Of a DNA stretch of 64,000 bases, positions 24,260-35,855 are shown one piece after another (the first letter of the stretch is position 1; every line of letters begins with the position of its first letter). The translations under genes were made by a program, and so were the position numbers. The stretch covers positions 885,001-949,000 of the forward strand of contig NZ_CP016359.1 in NCBI RefSeq assembly GCF_001951155.1. The letters are read 5' to 3'. A model generated the notes under the pieces. The model did not search any database, had not been told where the DNA came from, and saw only the letters and a program-made list of their open reading frames with translations. The stretch is from Christiangramia flava JLT2011 (GTDB lineage: Bacteria > Bacteroidota > Bacteroidia > Flavobacteriales > Flavobacteriaceae).

Positions 24260-24267
24260 CAAATATA
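24260..24267 (-). promoter_or_regulatory. -7 element for the ADI-like/ctlX operon
   Basis: TATATTTG on the minus strand, 17 bases before the ATG at 24243. It directly abuts the gltA terminator, so the promoter's upstream part overlaps that hairpin. Confidence 0.55.
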
Positions 24268-24269
24268 AA

Positions 24270-24299
24270 AAAAGCTCCATTCACAGGAATGAAGCTTTT
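24270..24299 (-). terminator. gltA terminator
   Basis: AAAAGCT-C-CATTC-acag-GAATG-A-AGCTTTT forms a long hairpin downstream of the gltA stop, followed on the minus strand by a T-run. Confidence 0.8.
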
Positions 24300-24328
24300 A
24301 AGTCTATTATTCGTACTGTTCTGGAAAA

Positions 24329-25615
24329 CTATGAACGGCTTCCCAGCGGCTTGAATTCTCTGTGATTTTCACCAATATAGATCTGTCTTGGACGACCAAT
24401 TGGTTCTTTTTTCAATCTCATTTCTCTCCATTGAGCGATCCAGCCAGGAAGTCTACCCAGAGCGAACATGACGGTGAACATTTCCACCGGAATACCAAGC
24501 GCTCTATAAATAATTCCTGAATAGAAGTCTACGTTAGGATACAGTTTTCTATCTACAAAATACTGATCTTCCAGGGCTTCTCTTTCCAGGCCTTTGGCGA
24601 TATCCAGAACTGGATCTTCCACACCAAGCTGCCCTAAAACTTCATCAGCAGATTTTTTGATGATCTTCGCACGAGGATCGAAATTCTTGTACACACGGTG
24701 ACCAAAACCCATCAAACGGAAAGGATCTTCCTTATCTTTCGCTTTCTCCATGAATTTATGAGTGTCTCCACCATCTTCCTTGATTCCCTCCAGCATTTCG
24801 ATCACTGCCTGGTTAGCACCACCGTGAAGCGGCCCCCACAATGCAGAAATACCTGCTGATATAGAAGCAAAAAGCCCGGCATGAGAAGAACCTACCATAC
24901 GCACCGTAGAAGTAGAACAGTTCTGCTCATGATCAGCATGAAGGATCAGCAATTTATCCAGTGCATCGATCACAGCCTTATCTACTTTGTATGATTTACC
25001 AGGTTTTTCGAACATCATTTTATGAAGATTCTCCACGTAACCCAGTGAATCGTCACCGTGATTTAGCGGAAGGCTATTTTTCTTCCTAAGCGTCCACGCC
25101 GCAAGAACCGGGAATTTCCCCATGATCTTGACAATCGCCTTATACATATCTTCTTCTGATGAAACATCTACGGAAGACGGGTTGAACGCGATCAAAGCAC
25201 TGGTTAATGAAGAAAGCACGCCCATTGGGTGAGCCGCTTTAGGGAATCCGTCAAGGATTTTCTTCATCTCCTCGTCTACATGAGACTCTTCTTTGATATC
25301 AGTGGTAAATTTCTCTAATTGCTGCTTATTCGGAAGTTCCCCAAAAATCAAAAGATAAGCTACTTCCAGAAAATCTGCTTTTTCGGCGAGATCTTCGATA
25401 GCATACCCTCTGTAACGAAGAATTCCCTGTTCCCCGTCTAAAAAAGTGATCGCACTCTCGCAGCTACCCGTGTTCTTGTAACCGGGATCCAGCGTGATCA
25501 ATCCAGCTTCACCTCGCAGCTTCTTAATTTCAATTCCTATTTCTCCTTCAGTTCCTACAGTAACCGGAAACTCATATTTCTTCCCGTCAAATTCGAGTGT
25601 TGCTTGTTTAGACAT
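24329..25615 (-). CDS. gltA: Citrate synthase
   Basis: Citrate synthase condenses oxaloacetate and acetyl-CoA at the entry of the TCA cycle. The 428-residue product has the expected conserved stretches: NCSTSTVRMVGSSHAGLFA, ALWGPLHGGANQAV with the catalytic His, and GFGHRVYKNFDPRA with the second His. The N-terminal beta-rich extension and the length match the hexameric type found in Gram-negative bacteria. It is a single-gene unit with its own terminator; the 243 bases upstream are AT-rich and hold no gene that I can see. Confidence 0.98.
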   Translation of the reverse strand: MSKQATLEFDGKKYEFPVTVGTEGEIGIEIKKLRGEAGLITLDPGYKNTGSCESAITFLDGEQGILRYRGYAIEDLAEKADFLEVAYLLIFGELPNKQQLEKFTTDIKEESHVDEEMKKILDGFPKAAHPMGVLSSLTSALIAFNPSSVDVSSEEDMYKAIVKIMGKFPVLAAWTLRKKNSLPLNHGDDSLGYVENLHKMMFEKPGKSYKVDKAVIDALDKLLILHADHEQNCSTSTVRMVGSSHAGLFASISAGISALWGPLHGGANQAVIEMLEGIKEDGGDTHKFMEKAKDKEDPFRLMGFGHRVYKNFDPRAKIIKKSADEVLGQLGVEDPVLDIAKGLEREALEDQYFVDRKLYPNVDFYSGIIYRALGIPVEMFTVMFALGRLPGWIAQWREMRLKKEPIGRPRQIYIGENHREFKPLGSRS

Positions 25616-25858
25616 ATTATTAAATGTTGTTCTTTTTTGATTTAATTTTTAAGGATTGCTAAATTACGAAATTTAGTGTTAAAATAATTCTAATCTGACT
25701 ACTGAAATTTCAGCAAAAGCCCGTAAATATTCATATTTCCGGAACATATAACGCTAAACTCCTAATTATTGTGACAGTATAAAGTTCAGATTAAGAAATT
25801 ATATAAAAATGAGGCTTTCGATATTATTATTCTATGAGGCCAACGATGCAGATTATGG

Positions 25859-27406
25859 CTAAGTAACTGCTATCGAATAGAGTTGCTCATAATATTGATC
25901 TACTGATTTTTCCCAGGTAAATCGCTCCTTTTTCGCATTCGCCGCAATTCGGTTCCATTTTTTTCGATCCTGAAAGAAAATATCAACCGCTTCCCGGAAA
26001 ACTTTTACAAAATCCTGTTTCTGCTCGTCAATAGTTTCCCCGCTAAAACTAAAGCCCGTTTTCATATGTTTGACCGTATCTATCAAACCGCCGGTGTGAT
26101 GCACCAAACAGGGCTGGCCGTTTCGCATCGCGAGCATCTGGCTGATCCCGCAGGGTTCAAACTGGCTCGGCATCAGGTAAAGATTAGATTCCTGGTACAA
26201 CATATCGATGATGCTTTCAGACTGGGCATTGATGAAAATGAAATTCTTATGGCGGTAACTCGCTTCGCGGAAAAGCACTTCATATTCCGGGGCGCCGGTA
26301 CCCAAAAGAATGTATACCCCGTTTACCTCATTCAGCTTTTCCATTAAAGAATCCAGCAAATGTGGATCATCCCGGAAAAAATAAAACTTTTGTTCGGTCA
26401 ATCTGGCTACGGAACAACAGATAAAATCTGGTGACTTCTCCTGCCAGCGAGTGATCTTCTCGCCGGTGTGCGCCATATAATGAGCTTTATAATCTTTATT
26501 CTCTTCCTGAAGCCAGCGGAAAAACCTACGAACGCACTGCCGGAACAATATGCCCTTTTCCACCGTATTGATATTGGCATAATTCGCACCGTTCAAAATT
26601 CCGAAGAGTCGGTTTTCTTTATTTGCCTGTTTCAGATCATTTTCCAGCCCTTCTCCTCCAATAAAATGTGGCGGGTTGCTGGGTTTTTGAACGTCTTCTT
26701 TATAAGAAGGAGAAACGGTGTGTACCGCATCTGCCAACCTGATCCCTACAGCCATTAGATTGATACAATCGGTATACCTCGGGTCACGAAGCAGTTCTTC
26801 ATTATAGGCTACTTCCGGAAAAAAAGCCCTCACAGAAGAATAATTATGATCGAATGGCCGAATGCCCTGGATCGCCAAATTATGAACGGAATACACAAAC
26901 CGAATCTTTTTCAGATCCTGATAAGATGGATGGAATTCCCGTAAAAACAACAACATGCTGGTATGCCAGTCATGCAGGTGCGCAATATGAATCTTCCCAA
27001 ATACACCGTGGGTGATAGTCGCAGCCACCGCTGTACAGAAAAGTGAGAACATATTGGCATCAGTAAAAAATGGCTGCTCCGGGTCGTTGAAATAAATATG
27101 GGCTATATCACCCGATTTGATCTCGGGATGATGGATCACATAATGCCTGATGCCCGGAACTTCCTTTTTTCCGGCCACTTCAAAAACTTCAGCTCGTTGC
27201 GGACTCCCACGAAAAGTGAAATCAATTTCAGCAACTTTTTGCTGATCGATATGCAATCTGGAATAAGCGGGACACACCACAGAGACTTCATCACCCCTGG
27301 AAGCGATCTGGCGAGGAACATCGCGAACCACATCGCCCATCCCGCCGGCTTTGCATTTTGGAATGGCGTCGTTCTCGGCGGCGACAAATAAAAAACGGGT
27401 ACTCAT
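25859..27406 (-). CDS. glgA: Glycogen synthase-like glycosyltransferase (GT5)
   Basis: A 515-residue GT-B enzyme. The N-terminal starch-synthase catalytic domain begins MSTRFLFVAAENDAIPKCKAGGMGDVV; the KxGG-type motif binds the ADP-glucose donor. The C-terminal Glycos_transf_1 half contains YLMPSQFEPCGISQMLAMRNG with the conserved ExxCG region. It should extend alpha-1,4-glucan for glycogen. The other glycogen genes are not in this window, so it stands alone between gltA and eno. The sequence is slightly unusual (GGMGDVV where GGLGDVV is common), but the active-site layout is kept. Confidence 0.87.
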   Translation of the reverse strand: MSTRFLFVAAENDAIPKCKAGGMGDVVRDVPRQIASRGDEVSVVCPAYSRLHIDQQKVAEIDFTFRGSPQRAEVFEVAGKKEVPGIRHYVIHHPEIKSGDIAHIYFNDPEQPFFTDANMFSLFCTAVAATITHGVFGKIHIAHLHDWHTSMLLFLREFHPSYQDLKKIRFVYSVHNLAIQGIRPFDHNYSSVRAFFPEVAYNEELLRDPRYTDCINLMAVGIRLADAVHTVSPSYKEDVQKPSNPPHFIGGEGLENDLKQANKENRLFGILNGANYANINTVEKGILFRQCVRRFFRWLQEENKDYKAHYMAHTGEKITRWQEKSPDFICCSVARLTEQKFYFFRDDPHLLDSLMEKLNEVNGVYILLGTGAPEYEVLFREASYRHKNFIFINAQSESIIDMLYQESNLYLMPSQFEPCGISQMLAMRNGQPCLVHHTGGLIDTVKHMKTGFSFSGETIDEQKQDFVKVFREAVDIFFQDRKKWNRIAANAKKERFTWEKSVDQYYEQLYSIAVT

Positions 27407-27516
27407 TTTCGTTGGTTAATTCCTTGAAATTAAGCAATAGCAAGCGTTTTCACTAATAATTTTTAATTAAATCATTGTTAATAAAAGAATTCTGAATTTC
27501 ACCCCGAGCCATAAAA

Positions 27517-27538
27517 AAAGCTTCCCGAAGGAAGCTTT
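27517..27538 (-). terminator. eno terminator
   Basis: AAAGCTTCC-CGAA-GGAAGCTTT, a perfect 9-bp hairpin with a T-run on the minus strand, 26 bases after the eno stop. On the minus strand the loop reads TTCG. Confidence 0.9.
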
Positions 27539-27563
27539 CTACAATTCTATTTCACTCAAAACC

Positions 27564-28865
<1,302 letters not shown>

Positions 28866-29051
28866 TTAGTTAATTGAATTCTCTGCAAGATACAAAGACG
28901 AGTGCTAAAAAGCGAGTGAAGACGGTAGTTTTAAGGCATTTATAACGATAAATTAATTTCAATCGTTTTCGTACACCGCATTGAAAAATTTATAATTCAT
29001 CACTATAAATGCCCATAAATATGAAGATTTAAAAATCTGAAATTAGATTAC

Positions 29052-29609
29052 TTATTGTTTACCTAATTTAAAACCTAGCTGGAAACCTAAAATTCCCGCC
29101 AGGTAAGAATCATCCTGGTCAAAGCCGTAACCCAAACCTAAATTCAGGTTCAGCTTAAAATGTCGGCCGTAAACCCGTTGTAGTCCCCAGGCTGGCCCCA
29201 CAACTCCGGAAAAACCTCCAGATTGTTCCAGATCTCCAATAATTGGTTTTCCCGGATCCAGCAGCACCACTCCGGAAATATAATTCCCACTATTGTTTTG
29301 GATATTTTTCCCTTTTTCCAGTCGCTTGTCAAAATTGTAGTAATAGCGATACTGTGTTTGAAAAAAAGGATATATCCCGAACTCTGCATCTTCATCCATC
29401 CATTTTTCATATCCAAAATAAAGACCGGCCAGAAAATCCAGACTGGAACGCTGCCCTATTGCCAATTCATACTCCACAGAAGGTGCCAGAAAATTTAAGG
29501 AAAACTGATCTTGGGTTTGCGGAAGGTCTCCGGAATTTTGAGTTGCCTGCTCCTGGGCAAAACTGTTCATGCCTACCAGCATGAGAGCCAGAATAAAAAT
29601 TTTTCTCAT
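29052..29609 (-). CDS. Small outer-membrane beta-barrel protein
   Basis: A 185-residue secreted protein of no family I can name. Residues 1-18 are a signal peptide (MRKIFILALMLVGMNSFA, cleavage before QEQATQN). The mature part has amphipathic strands rich in Tyr, Gly and Phe (SLDFLAGLYFGYEKW, LNLNLGLGYGF) and ends GFQLGFKLGKQ, consistent with a small beta-barrel. It lies between carA and eno; nothing shows a functional link with them. Confidence 0.7.
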   Translation of the reverse strand: MRKIFILALMLVGMNSFAQEQATQNSGDLPQTQDQFSLNFLAPSVEYELAIGQRSSLDFLAGLYFGYEKWMDEDAEFGIYPFFQTQYRYYYNFDKRLEKGKNIQNNSGNYISGVVLLDPGKPIIGDLEQSGGFSGVVGPAWGLQRVYGRHFKLNLNLGLGYGFDQDDSYLAGILGFQLGFKLGKQ

Positions 29610-29692
29610 AAAAAATTAGATTAGGTTATTAACAGTTTTGCGAAAGACAAAAAACATTCCAAAAACCGCCAGTAGTGCGGGATTTGAACAAA

Positions 29693-29719
29693 TAAAAAAA
29701 GCCGGCAGATGCCGGCTTT
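29693..29719 (-). terminator. carA terminator
   Basis: AAAGCCGGCA-GA-TGCCGGCTTT, a perfect 10-bp stem with a T-run on the minus strand, just after the carA stop. Confidence 0.9.
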
Positions 29720-29737
29720 AACATAATAATCTCATTA

Positions 29738-30850
29738 TTAAGATCTTGCTGATGCTATTCTTTCAATAAATTCATCAAATAAATAACTCGCATCGTGTGG
29801 TCCCGGACTAGCTTCGGGATGGTATTGTACTGAAAATACGTTTTTAGACTTCATGGCAAGTCCGCCCACAGTACCGTCGTTCAAACAAACATGGGTTACC
29901 TCCACATCAGGATGATTCTCGGTTTGCTCTTTATCTACTGAAAACCCATGGTTTTGAGAAGTGATCTCTCCTTTTCCGCTCACCAGGTTTTTAACCGGGT
30001 GGTTGATCCCACGGTGGCCATGATGCATTTTATAAGTCTGGATACCATTAGCGATTGCTATGATTTGATGACCCAGGCAAATTCCGAATAAGGGATGGTT
30101 ATTTTCAATAATATCTTTTGTAGCATTAATAGCACTTTCTAAAGGCTCCGGATCACCAGGACCGTTTGAAAGAAAATACCCATCCGGATTCCAGGCTTTC
30201 ATATCTTCATAACTTGCATCATAAGGAAAAACCTTGATGTAAGCGTCCCTTTTTGCCAAATTCCGAAGGATGTTCCTTTTAATCCCTACATCCAGCGCAG
30301 CGATCTTATAGGTAGCATTTTCATCACCGTAAAAATAAGGTTCTTTCACAGATACTTTAGAAGCGAGTTCCAGACCTTTCATATTCGGCACTTCTTTCAG
30401 TTTCGCTTTCAGGCCTTCGATATTCTCCACATCAGTTGAAATAATAGCATTCATGGCCCCATTTTCACGGATATAGGTCACCAAAGCCCGGGTATCCACA
30501 TCTGAAATAGCAAATAGGTTACTATCATCCAGGAACTCCAGCAGCGTTTGATCGGCCGCTGGTCGCGATTGCGTGTAGCTGAAATTTTTACAAATTAGCC
30601 CGGAAATCTTCGCTCTATCTGATTCATTCTCGTCTTCATTGGTTCCGTAATTCCCGATATGGGCATTGGTGGTAACCATTAATTGGCCGTAGTACGAAGG
30701 ATCAGTAAAAATTTCCTGATAGCCGGTCATCCCGGTGTTGAAACAAACCTCTCCTACTGCCGAACCATCTTTATCTCCTACCGCTTTTCCGTAGAAAATA
30801 GTTCCATCCTCCAGTAAAATAAGTGCTTTTTTGCGTGGCTGATATTTCAT
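29738..30850 (-). CDS. carA: Carbamoyl-phosphate synthase small subunit
   Basis: CarA is the glutaminase subunit that supplies ammonia to CarB for carbamoyl phosphate, used in pyrimidine and arginine synthesis. The 370-residue product has the N-terminal CPSase domain (GTIFYGKAVG, FNTGMTGYQEIFTDPSY) and a class I amidotransferase domain with SNGPGDPEP, the nucleophile in FGICLGHQIIA, and His-Glu in VQYHPEASPGPHDA. carB is not in the window. It sits downstream of rplQ, separated by a terminator. Confidence 0.98.
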   Translation of the reverse strand: MKYQPRKKALILLEDGTIFYGKAVGDKDGSAVGEVCFNTGMTGYQEIFTDPSYYGQLMVTTNAHIGNYGTNEDENESDRAKISGLICKNFSYTQSRPAADQTLLEFLDDSNLFAISDVDTRALVTYIRENGAMNAIISTDVENIEGLKAKLKEVPNMKGLELASKVSVKEPYFYGDENATYKIAALDVGIKRNILRNLAKRDAYIKVFPYDASYEDMKAWNPDGYFLSNGPGDPEPLESAINATKDIIENNHPLFGICLGHQIIAIANGIQTYKMHHGHRGINHPVKNLVSGKGEITSQNHGFSVDKEQTENHPDVEVTHVCLNDGTVGGLAMKSKNVFSVQYHPEASPGPHDASYLFDEFIERIASARS

Positions 30851-30901
30851 AGTTGTATTGTTGTTGCCGTAAAATTAAAAGTTTTTATTCTCAAAAGGGT
30901 A

Positions 30902-30936
30902 TAAAAAAAGGATAAACCAAAAAAGTTTATCCTTTT
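30902..30936 (-). terminator. Terminator after rplQ, end of the ribosomal block
   Basis: AAAAGGATAAAC-CAAAAAA-GTTTATCCTTTT, a 12-bp stem with a T-run on the minus strand, downstream of rplQ and upstream of carA. Confidence 0.88.
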
Positions 30937-30964
30937 AAATATCAGATTAAAATAAGAAGCATTT

Positions 30965-31474
30965 CTATTCTTCTTTTTTGTCATCTTTCTTTTCTTCAGC
31001 TTTTGCTTCTTCCTTCTTAGGAGCTTCTGCCTTTGGTTGAGCAGGAGCCTCAGAAGTTTTCTTACCTGCACGTCTGGTAGATTTCTTTTTCTTCGGCTTA
31101 TCCACACCGTAAGTTTCGTTGTAATCTACCAACTCGATCATGGCCATTTCAGCAGCATCCCCAAGACGACTACCTAACTTGATCACTCGAGTATATCCTC
31201 CCGGACGGTCTCCCACTTTAGGAGCTACCTCGCGGAACAATTCACTTACCGCGTCTTTACTACGAAGTTTACTAAAAACTACACGTCTATTGTGCGTAGT
31301 ATCTTCTTTAGACTTGGTGATCATTGGTTCAACAAACACTTTTAAAGCTTTTGCTTTGGCAAGAGTGGTGTTGATGCGTTTGTGCTCGATCAGGGAACAA
31401 GCCATATTCGCAAGCATTGCCTTACGATGGGCTGTTTTTCTACCTAAATGGTTTATCTTTTTTCCGTGTCTCAT
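30965..31474 (-). CDS. rplQ: 50S ribosomal protein L17
   Basis: L17 (bL17) lies near the exit of the nascent-chain tunnel. Residues 1-118 are the conserved core ([40 protein letters not shown]). A C-terminal tail of about 50 residues follows, rich in Lys, Glu and Ala ([26 protein letters not shown]) and absent from the E. coli protein. Such tails occur in other Bacteroidetes. It is the last gene of the ribosomal block, after rpoA. Confidence 0.98.
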   Translation of the reverse strand: MRHGKKINHLGRKTAHRKAMLANMACSLIEHKRINTTLAKAKALKVFVEPMITKSKEDTTHNRRVVFSKLRSKDAVSELFREVAPKVGDRPGGYTRVIKLGSRLGDAAEMAMIELVDYNETYGVDKPKKKKSTRRAGKKTSEAPAQPKAEAPKKEEAKAEEKKDDKKEE

Positions 31475-31561
31475 GACGTTTTTTGTTTCATCATCTTGCT
31501 GCGACCCGCTCTGGGGAGCAAAATATGATGGTTAAATATTATGCAGCTTGGAAAGCTACAA

Positions 31562-32554
31562 CTAGTCTTTATCTAATTTATATTTTGAAAGATCCATACC
31601 GAAGTTCAAACCTTTGTTGCTTACCAGCTCTTCCAATTCAGTAAGAGATTTTTTTCCGAAGTTTCTGAATTTCATCAGATCGTTCTTGTTGTAAGATACA
31701 AGGTCTCCAAGGGTATCAACCTCAGCCGCTTTCAGGCAGTTCAGTGCTCTAACCGAAAGATCCAGGTCAACCAGTTTGGTTTTCAGGAGCTGTCTCATGT
31801 GAAGAGATTCTTCATCATAAGTCTCGGTTTGGGCAATTTCATCAGCCTCCAGTGTAATTCTCTCATCAGAGAACAACATAAAGTGGTGAATGAGTGTCTT
31901 GGCTGCTTCAGTTAACGCATCTTTTGGATGAATAGACCCATCAGAAATGATTTCGAAAACCAGTTTCTCATAATCGGTCTTTTGCTCTACACGATAGTTC
32001 TCAATGCTATACTTCACGTTTTTAATCGGAGTATAGATCGAATCGGTAAAAATGGTTCCAAGAGGTGCGTTAGGCTTTTTGTTCTCTTCAGCAGGAACAT
32101 AACCTCTACCTTTCTCAATAGTGATCTCCATGTTCAGGCTCACTTTCTTATCCATGTGACAGATGATCTGATCTGGATTCAGAATTTGGAAACCTGAGAT
32201 AAATTTCTGGAAGTGACCGGCAGTTAACTGCTCTTCTCCGGAAACTGAAATGGTTACCGATTCGTTATCGATCTCGTCTATCTGTCTTTTGAAACGGATT
32301 TGCTTCAGATTCAATACTATTTCAGTAACATCCTCCACAACTCCGGAAATGGTAGAGAATTCGTGATCTACACCTTCAATACGTACTGAAGTGATCGCGA
32401 AACCTTCCAAAGAAGATAAAAGCACTCGTCTTAAAGCGTTACCAACGGTTAATCCGTAACCCGGTTCCAAAGGGCGAAATTCAAATTTCCCCTCGAAATC
32501 GGTAGAATCAATCATTATAACTTTATCGGGCTTTTGAAAATTTAATAATGCCAT
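31562..32554 (-). CDS. rpoA: RNA polymerase subunit alpha
   Basis: The alpha subunit nucleates RNA polymerase assembly and contacts activators and UP elements. The N-terminal domain (1-230) shows [20 protein letters not shown], and the C-terminal domain (about 255-325) shows [23 protein letters not shown] 32554 ([10 protein letters not shown]) gives 330 residues, the normal length. The same frame stays open to 32734, but that would overlap rpsD and add an unrelated leader. Confidence 0.98.
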   Translation of the reverse strand: MALLNFQKPDKVIMIDSTDFEGKFEFRPLEPGYGLTVGNALRRVLLSSLEGFAITSVRIEGVDHEFSTISGVVEDVTEIVLNLKQIRFKRQIDEIDNESVTISVSGEEQLTAGHFQKFISGFQILNPDQIICHMDKKVSLNMEITIEKGRGYVPAEENKKPNAPLGTIFTDSIYTPIKNVKYSIENYRVEQKTDYEKLVFEIISDGSIHPKDALTEAAKTLIHHFMLFSDERITLEADEIAQTETYDEESLHMRQLLKTKLVDLDLSVRALNCLKAAEVDTLGDLVSYNKNDLMKFRNFGKKSLTELEELVSNKGLNFGMDLSKYKLDKD

Positions 32555-32576
32555 ATTTCGACTTCTGTGTGAATTA

Positions 32577-33182
32577 TTATTTCGAATATAATTCGACGAT
32601 GAATTGTTCATTGATATTTTCAGGAATCTGAACTCTTCCTGGAACGGAAACAAATGTTCCTTCTTTTTTCTCTGAATTCCAAGATAACCATTCATACACT
32701 GCGCTATTGTTAGACAGTGATTCCTGAACAACACCTAAAGATTTAGATTTCTCACGAACTCCAACAACATCTCCTGCCTTTAGGTGATAAGATGGAATGT
32801 TCACGATCTCCCCGTTTACTGTGATGTGACGGTGACCTACCAACTGGCGGGCTGCTCTTCTAGAAGGCGCTACACCCATACGGTAAACCACGTTATCCAA
32901 ACGGCTCTCGCAAAGCTGTAATAATACCTCACCGGTAATTCCCTGAGAACGGGTAGCTTTCTCGAACATATTACGGAATTGACGCTCCAGGATACCATAC
33001 GTATACTTCGCCTTCTGCTTCTCCATCAACTGGATTGCGTATTCCGATTTTTTTCCACGACGACGGTTGTTACCGTGCTGTCCCGGAGGGTAATTTCTTT
33101 TTTCAAAAGATTTGTCGTCACCAAAAATAGGCTCTCCGAATTTACGGGCTATTTTAGTTTTTGGACCTGTATATCTTGCCAT
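32577..33182 (-). CDS. rpsD: 30S ribosomal protein S4
   Basis: S4 (uS4) is a primary 16S rRNA-binding protein and assembly nucleator. The 201-residue product has the N-terminal region [18 protein letters not shown] and the S4 RNA-binding domain ([22 protein letters not shown]). The N-terminal zinc Cys cluster seen in some bacteria is absent. It lies between rpsK and rpoA as in most bacteria. Confidence 0.98.
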   Translation of the reverse strand: MARYTGPKTKIARKFGEPIFGDDKSFEKRNYPPGQHGNNRRRGKKSEYAIQLMEKQKAKYTYGILERQFRNMFEKATRSQGITGEVLLQLCESRLDNVVYRMGVAPSRRAARQLVGHRHITVNGEIVNIPSYHLKAGDVVGVREKSKSLGVVQESLSNNSAVYEWLSWNSEKKEGTFVSVPGRVQIPENINEQFIVELYSK

Positions 33183-33265
33183 TACTATAGTTGTTTGGGA
33201 AAGGGATTATGAATTAAGGCATTAGTCCTTCGATAATCTAATTCCTCTCCTAATTATTAAAATAC

Positions 33266-33670
33266 TTATACTCTACGTCTCTTAGGTGGACGACAACCGT
33301 TGTGTGGAAGTGGAGTGATATCGATAATCTCTGTAACCTCTATTCCGCTATTGTGGATAGAACGGATTGCAGATTCTCTACCATTTCCAGGACCTTTTAC
33401 GTACACCTTTACTTTACGCAAACCAGCTTCGTGAGCTACTTTTGAAGCATCTTCAGCGGCAAGCTGCGCAGCGTAAGGAGTATTCTTTTTAGATCCTCTA
33501 AAGCCCATCTTACCAGCAGATGACCAAGCTACCACATCTCCTTTTTTATTGGTAAGAGAGATGATGATGTTGTTGAAAGACGCCGTTACGTGAGCTTCTC
33601 CATTAGACTCCACGATAACTTTACGTTTCTTCTGGGTTTTTCCGGCTTTTTGATTTGTCTTCTTTGCCAT
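33266..33670 (-). CDS. rpsK: 30S ribosomal protein S11
   Basis: S11 (uS11) forms part of the platform contacting mRNA near the E site. The 134-residue product has a basic N-terminal tail, [16 protein letters not shown], and the C-terminal signature [18 protein letters not shown]. It is eight bases downstream of rpsM in the alpha operon order. Confidence 0.98.
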   Translation of the reverse strand: MAKKTNQKAGKTQKKRKVIVESNGEAHVTASFNNIIISLTNKKGDVVAWSSAGKMGFRGSKKNTPYAAQLAAEDASKVAHEAGLRKVKVYVKGPGNGRESAIRSIHNSGIEVTEIIDITPLPHNGCRPPKRRRV

Positions 33671-33678
33671 ACTACTTA

Positions 33679-34053
33679 CTATTTAGTTGCTTTTTTCTTG
33701 TTAGCAACTGTTTTTCTTCTTCCTTTACGAGTTCTAGAGTTGTTCTTGGTACGCTGTCCTCTTAGTGGAAGTCCCACTCTGTGACGAATACCTCTGTAAC
33801 ATCCAATATCCATTAGACGTTTGATGCTCATCTGAACTTCAGTACGCAATTCCCCTTCGATGGTGTATTGACCAACTGCTTCACGAATGCGACCAATCTC
33901 GTCATCGTCCCAGTCTGAAACTTTTTTGCTTTCGTCTACTTTGGCTGCAGCCAGGATCTCCTGAGCTCTGCTTTTACCAATACCGAAGATATAGGTCAAT
34001 GCTATAACTCCTCGCTTTTGTTTAGGTATATCAACCCCTGCTATTCTTGCCAT
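33679..34053 (-). CDS. rpsM: 30S ribosomal protein S13
   Basis: S13 (uS13) sits in the subunit head and contacts P-site tRNA and L5. The 124-residue product starts [20 protein letters not shown] and has [20 protein letters not shown] followed by a basic tail. It starts two bases after the rpmJ stop. Confidence 0.98.
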   Translation of the reverse strand: MARIAGVDIPKQKRGVIALTYIFGIGKSRAQEILAAAKVDESKKVSDWDDDEIGRIREAVGQYTIEGELRTEVQMSIKRLMDIGCYRGIRHRVGLPLRGQRTKNNSRTRKGRRKTVANKKKATK

Positions 34054-34055
34054 AA

Positions 34056-34172
34056 TTAGCCTTGTCTTTGTTTAAACTTGGGATTCTTTTTGTTAATTAC
34101 GTAAAGGCGCCCTTTTCTGCGAACAATCTTGCAGTCGGCACTTCTCTTTTTTATTGATGCTCTAACTTTCAT
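34056..34172 (-). CDS. rpmJ: 50S ribosomal protein L36, zinc-free form
   Basis: A 38-residue L36 (bL36) reading [20 protein letters not shown], with the end NPKFKQRQG. The classical protein holds zinc with three Cys and one His; here only one Cys (14) remains, and the other positions are Ser11, Asn27 and Phe32, so it cannot form the zinc site. This is the zinc-independent form. It lies between infA and rpsM and is probably the first gene of a sub-operon with its own promoter. Confidence 0.95.
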   Translation of the reverse strand: MKVRASIKKRSADCKIVRRKGRLYVINKKNPKFKQRQG

Positions 34173-34247
34173 CTTATCTGTTTTTTGTTCACCGGCAGGG
34201 AGTTATCCCATTCCGTGAAATTTAGGCGTCATAAATTTTTCAGAGTG

Positions 34248-34279
34248 CAAAAGTATAAAAAATTTATAAACTCCTGAAA
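34248..34279 (-). promoter_or_regulatory. Internal promoter before rpmJ
   Basis: On the minus strand, TTTC (34279-34276), 20 bases, TACTTTTG (34255-34248). It lies in the 115-base gap between infA and rpmJ, which is larger than nearly every other gap in the block. Confidence 0.6.
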
Positions 34280-34287
34280 ATTACTTT

Positions 34288-34503
34288 TTAGTATCTGTAA
34301 GTTATTCGAGCCTTGGATAAATCGTAAGGACTCATTTCCAGTTTGACCTTATCTCCTGGCAACAATTTGATGTAATGCATTCTCATCTTACCAGAGATAT
34401 GGGCCGTTACAACGTGGCCGTTCTCCAATTCTACTCGGAACATCGCATTTGACAATGCTTCAATGATTGTTCCGTCCTGTTCAATTGGTGGTTGTTTTGC
34501 CAT
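34288..34503 (-). CDS. infA: Translation initiation factor IF-1
   Basis: IF-1 binds the ribosomal A site during initiation. The 71-residue OB-fold protein has [34 protein letters not shown] and [20 protein letters not shown], all standard. It begins two bases after the secY stop. The methionine aminopeptidase gene that often lies between secY and infA is absent here. Confidence 0.98.
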   Translation of the reverse strand: MAKQPPIEQDGTIIEALSNAMFRVELENGHVVTAHISGKMRMHYIKLLPGDKVKLEMSPYDLSKARITYRY

Positions 34504-34505
34504 AA

Positions 34506-35843
34506 TTAAGCTACTGCTTTTCTGTTTTTACCTGTTTTCATTAATCCGTCATAGTGTCTATTCAATAGGTAAGAATTTACCTGCTGCATAGTATCTATTG
34601 CAACTCCCACTAAAATCAGAAGCGAGGTACCTCCAAAGAACAACGCCCATCCCTGCTGCACACCCAACAGTGAATATACGATTGCAGGAAACACTGCAAT
34701 TAGCGCCAGGAAGATAGATCCTGGAAGCGTTATTTGAGACATGATACGATCCAGATACTCGGAAGTTTCGGTTCCTGGGCGAATACCCGGGATAAACCCT
34801 CCACTGCGTTTAAGATCGTCAGCCATTTTATTCGTTGGAACGGTGATCGCTGTGTAGAAATAGGTGAAAATAATAATCAACAAAGCGAAAACCAGATTAT
34901 ACCAAAATCCGAATATATTTCTAAATGCCGCGGTCACACCCTGAGCAGCTTCCGAATCAGACAATCCGGCGATCGCTACAGGAATGAACATAATTGCCTG
35001 CGCAAAGATGATTGGCATCACTCCAGATGCATTCAGCTTAAGAGGTATATATTGTCTTGAACCGAATACATTCTTTTCATACCCGCCAGAAGCGGTTCTT
35101 CTCGCATACTGAACCGGTATTTGTCTTACAGCCATAACCAGTAACACACAGGCCATGATCACTGCGAACCAGATCACCAATTCGATAAGGATCATAATCA
35201 AACCACCGTTCGATTCAAAAACTCGTGAGGCGAACTCCTGAACGAAAGCCAAAGGCATTCTGGCAATGATTCCTACCATAATAAGCAGGGAGATCCCGTT
35301 ACCGATACCCTTATCAGTAATCTTCTCACCCAGCCACATCGCGAAGATGGTACCGGTGGTAAGGATGATTACTGAAGAAACTACAAATGTTAAGTTATTT
35401 CCAAGCAAAAACGCTTCAGACGGCAGGGTTGCAAACAGATTATAGATATAACCAGGACCCTGTACAAGCGTAATGGCAATGGTTAACCACCTTGTAATCT
35501 GGTTGATTTTCTTACGACCGCTCTCTCCTTCTTTCTGTAGCTTCTGAAGATAAGGAATCGCGATTCCCATCAACTGCACCACAATGGAAGCCGAGATATA
35601 CGGCATGATTCCCAATGCGAAAACCGATGCGTTAGAGAAAGCACCACCGGTAAATGCATTCAGCAAACCAAGCAACCCGTTTTCAGTCTGGGTTGCAAGA
35701 TTTGATAATTGAGCTGCATCGATACCCGGAAGTACCACCTGTGCACCGAATCGATACACTAAAAGCAAACCGAGGGTTACTAAAATTCGGTTTTTTAGCT
35801 CCTCGATTTTCCAAATATTTTTAATCGTATTGATGAATTTCAT
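34506..35843 (-). CDS. secY: Preprotein translocase subunit SecY
   Basis: SecY forms the protein-conducting channel of the inner membrane. The 445-residue product has ten predicted membrane segments. Conserved parts include the N-terminal helix ([20 protein letters not shown]), the plug region after [36 protein letters not shown], and the cytosolic loop [19 protein letters not shown]. It is 12 bases downstream of rplO, the standard spc order. Confidence 0.98.
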   Translation of the reverse strand: MKFINTIKNIWKIEELKNRILVTLGLLLVYRFGAQVVLPGIDAAQLSNLATQTENGLLGLLNAFTGGAFSNASVFALGIMPYISASIVVQLMGIAIPYLQKLQKEGESGRKKINQITRWLTIAITLVQGPGYIYNLFATLPSEAFLLGNNLTFVVSSVIILTTGTIFAMWLGEKITDKGIGNGISLLIMVGIIARMPLAFVQEFASRVFESNGGLIMILIELVIWFAVIMACVLLVMAVRQIPVQYARRTASGGYEKNVFGSRQYIPLKLNASGVMPIIFAQAIMFIPVAIAGLSDSEAAQGVTAAFRNIFGFWYNLVFALLIIIFTYFYTAITVPTNKMADDLKRSGGFIPGIRPGTETSEYLDRIMSQITLPGSIFLALIAVFPAIVYSLLGVQQGWALFFGGTSLLILVGVAIDTMQQVNSYLLNRHYDGLMKTGKNRKAVA

Positions 35844-35855
35844 GTGATATATCTA

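Noticed and set aside
32554..32734. Longer rpoA start
   Set aside because: Would add 60 unrelated residues and overlap rps[11 protein letters not shown] at 32554 is the normal alpha-subunit start.
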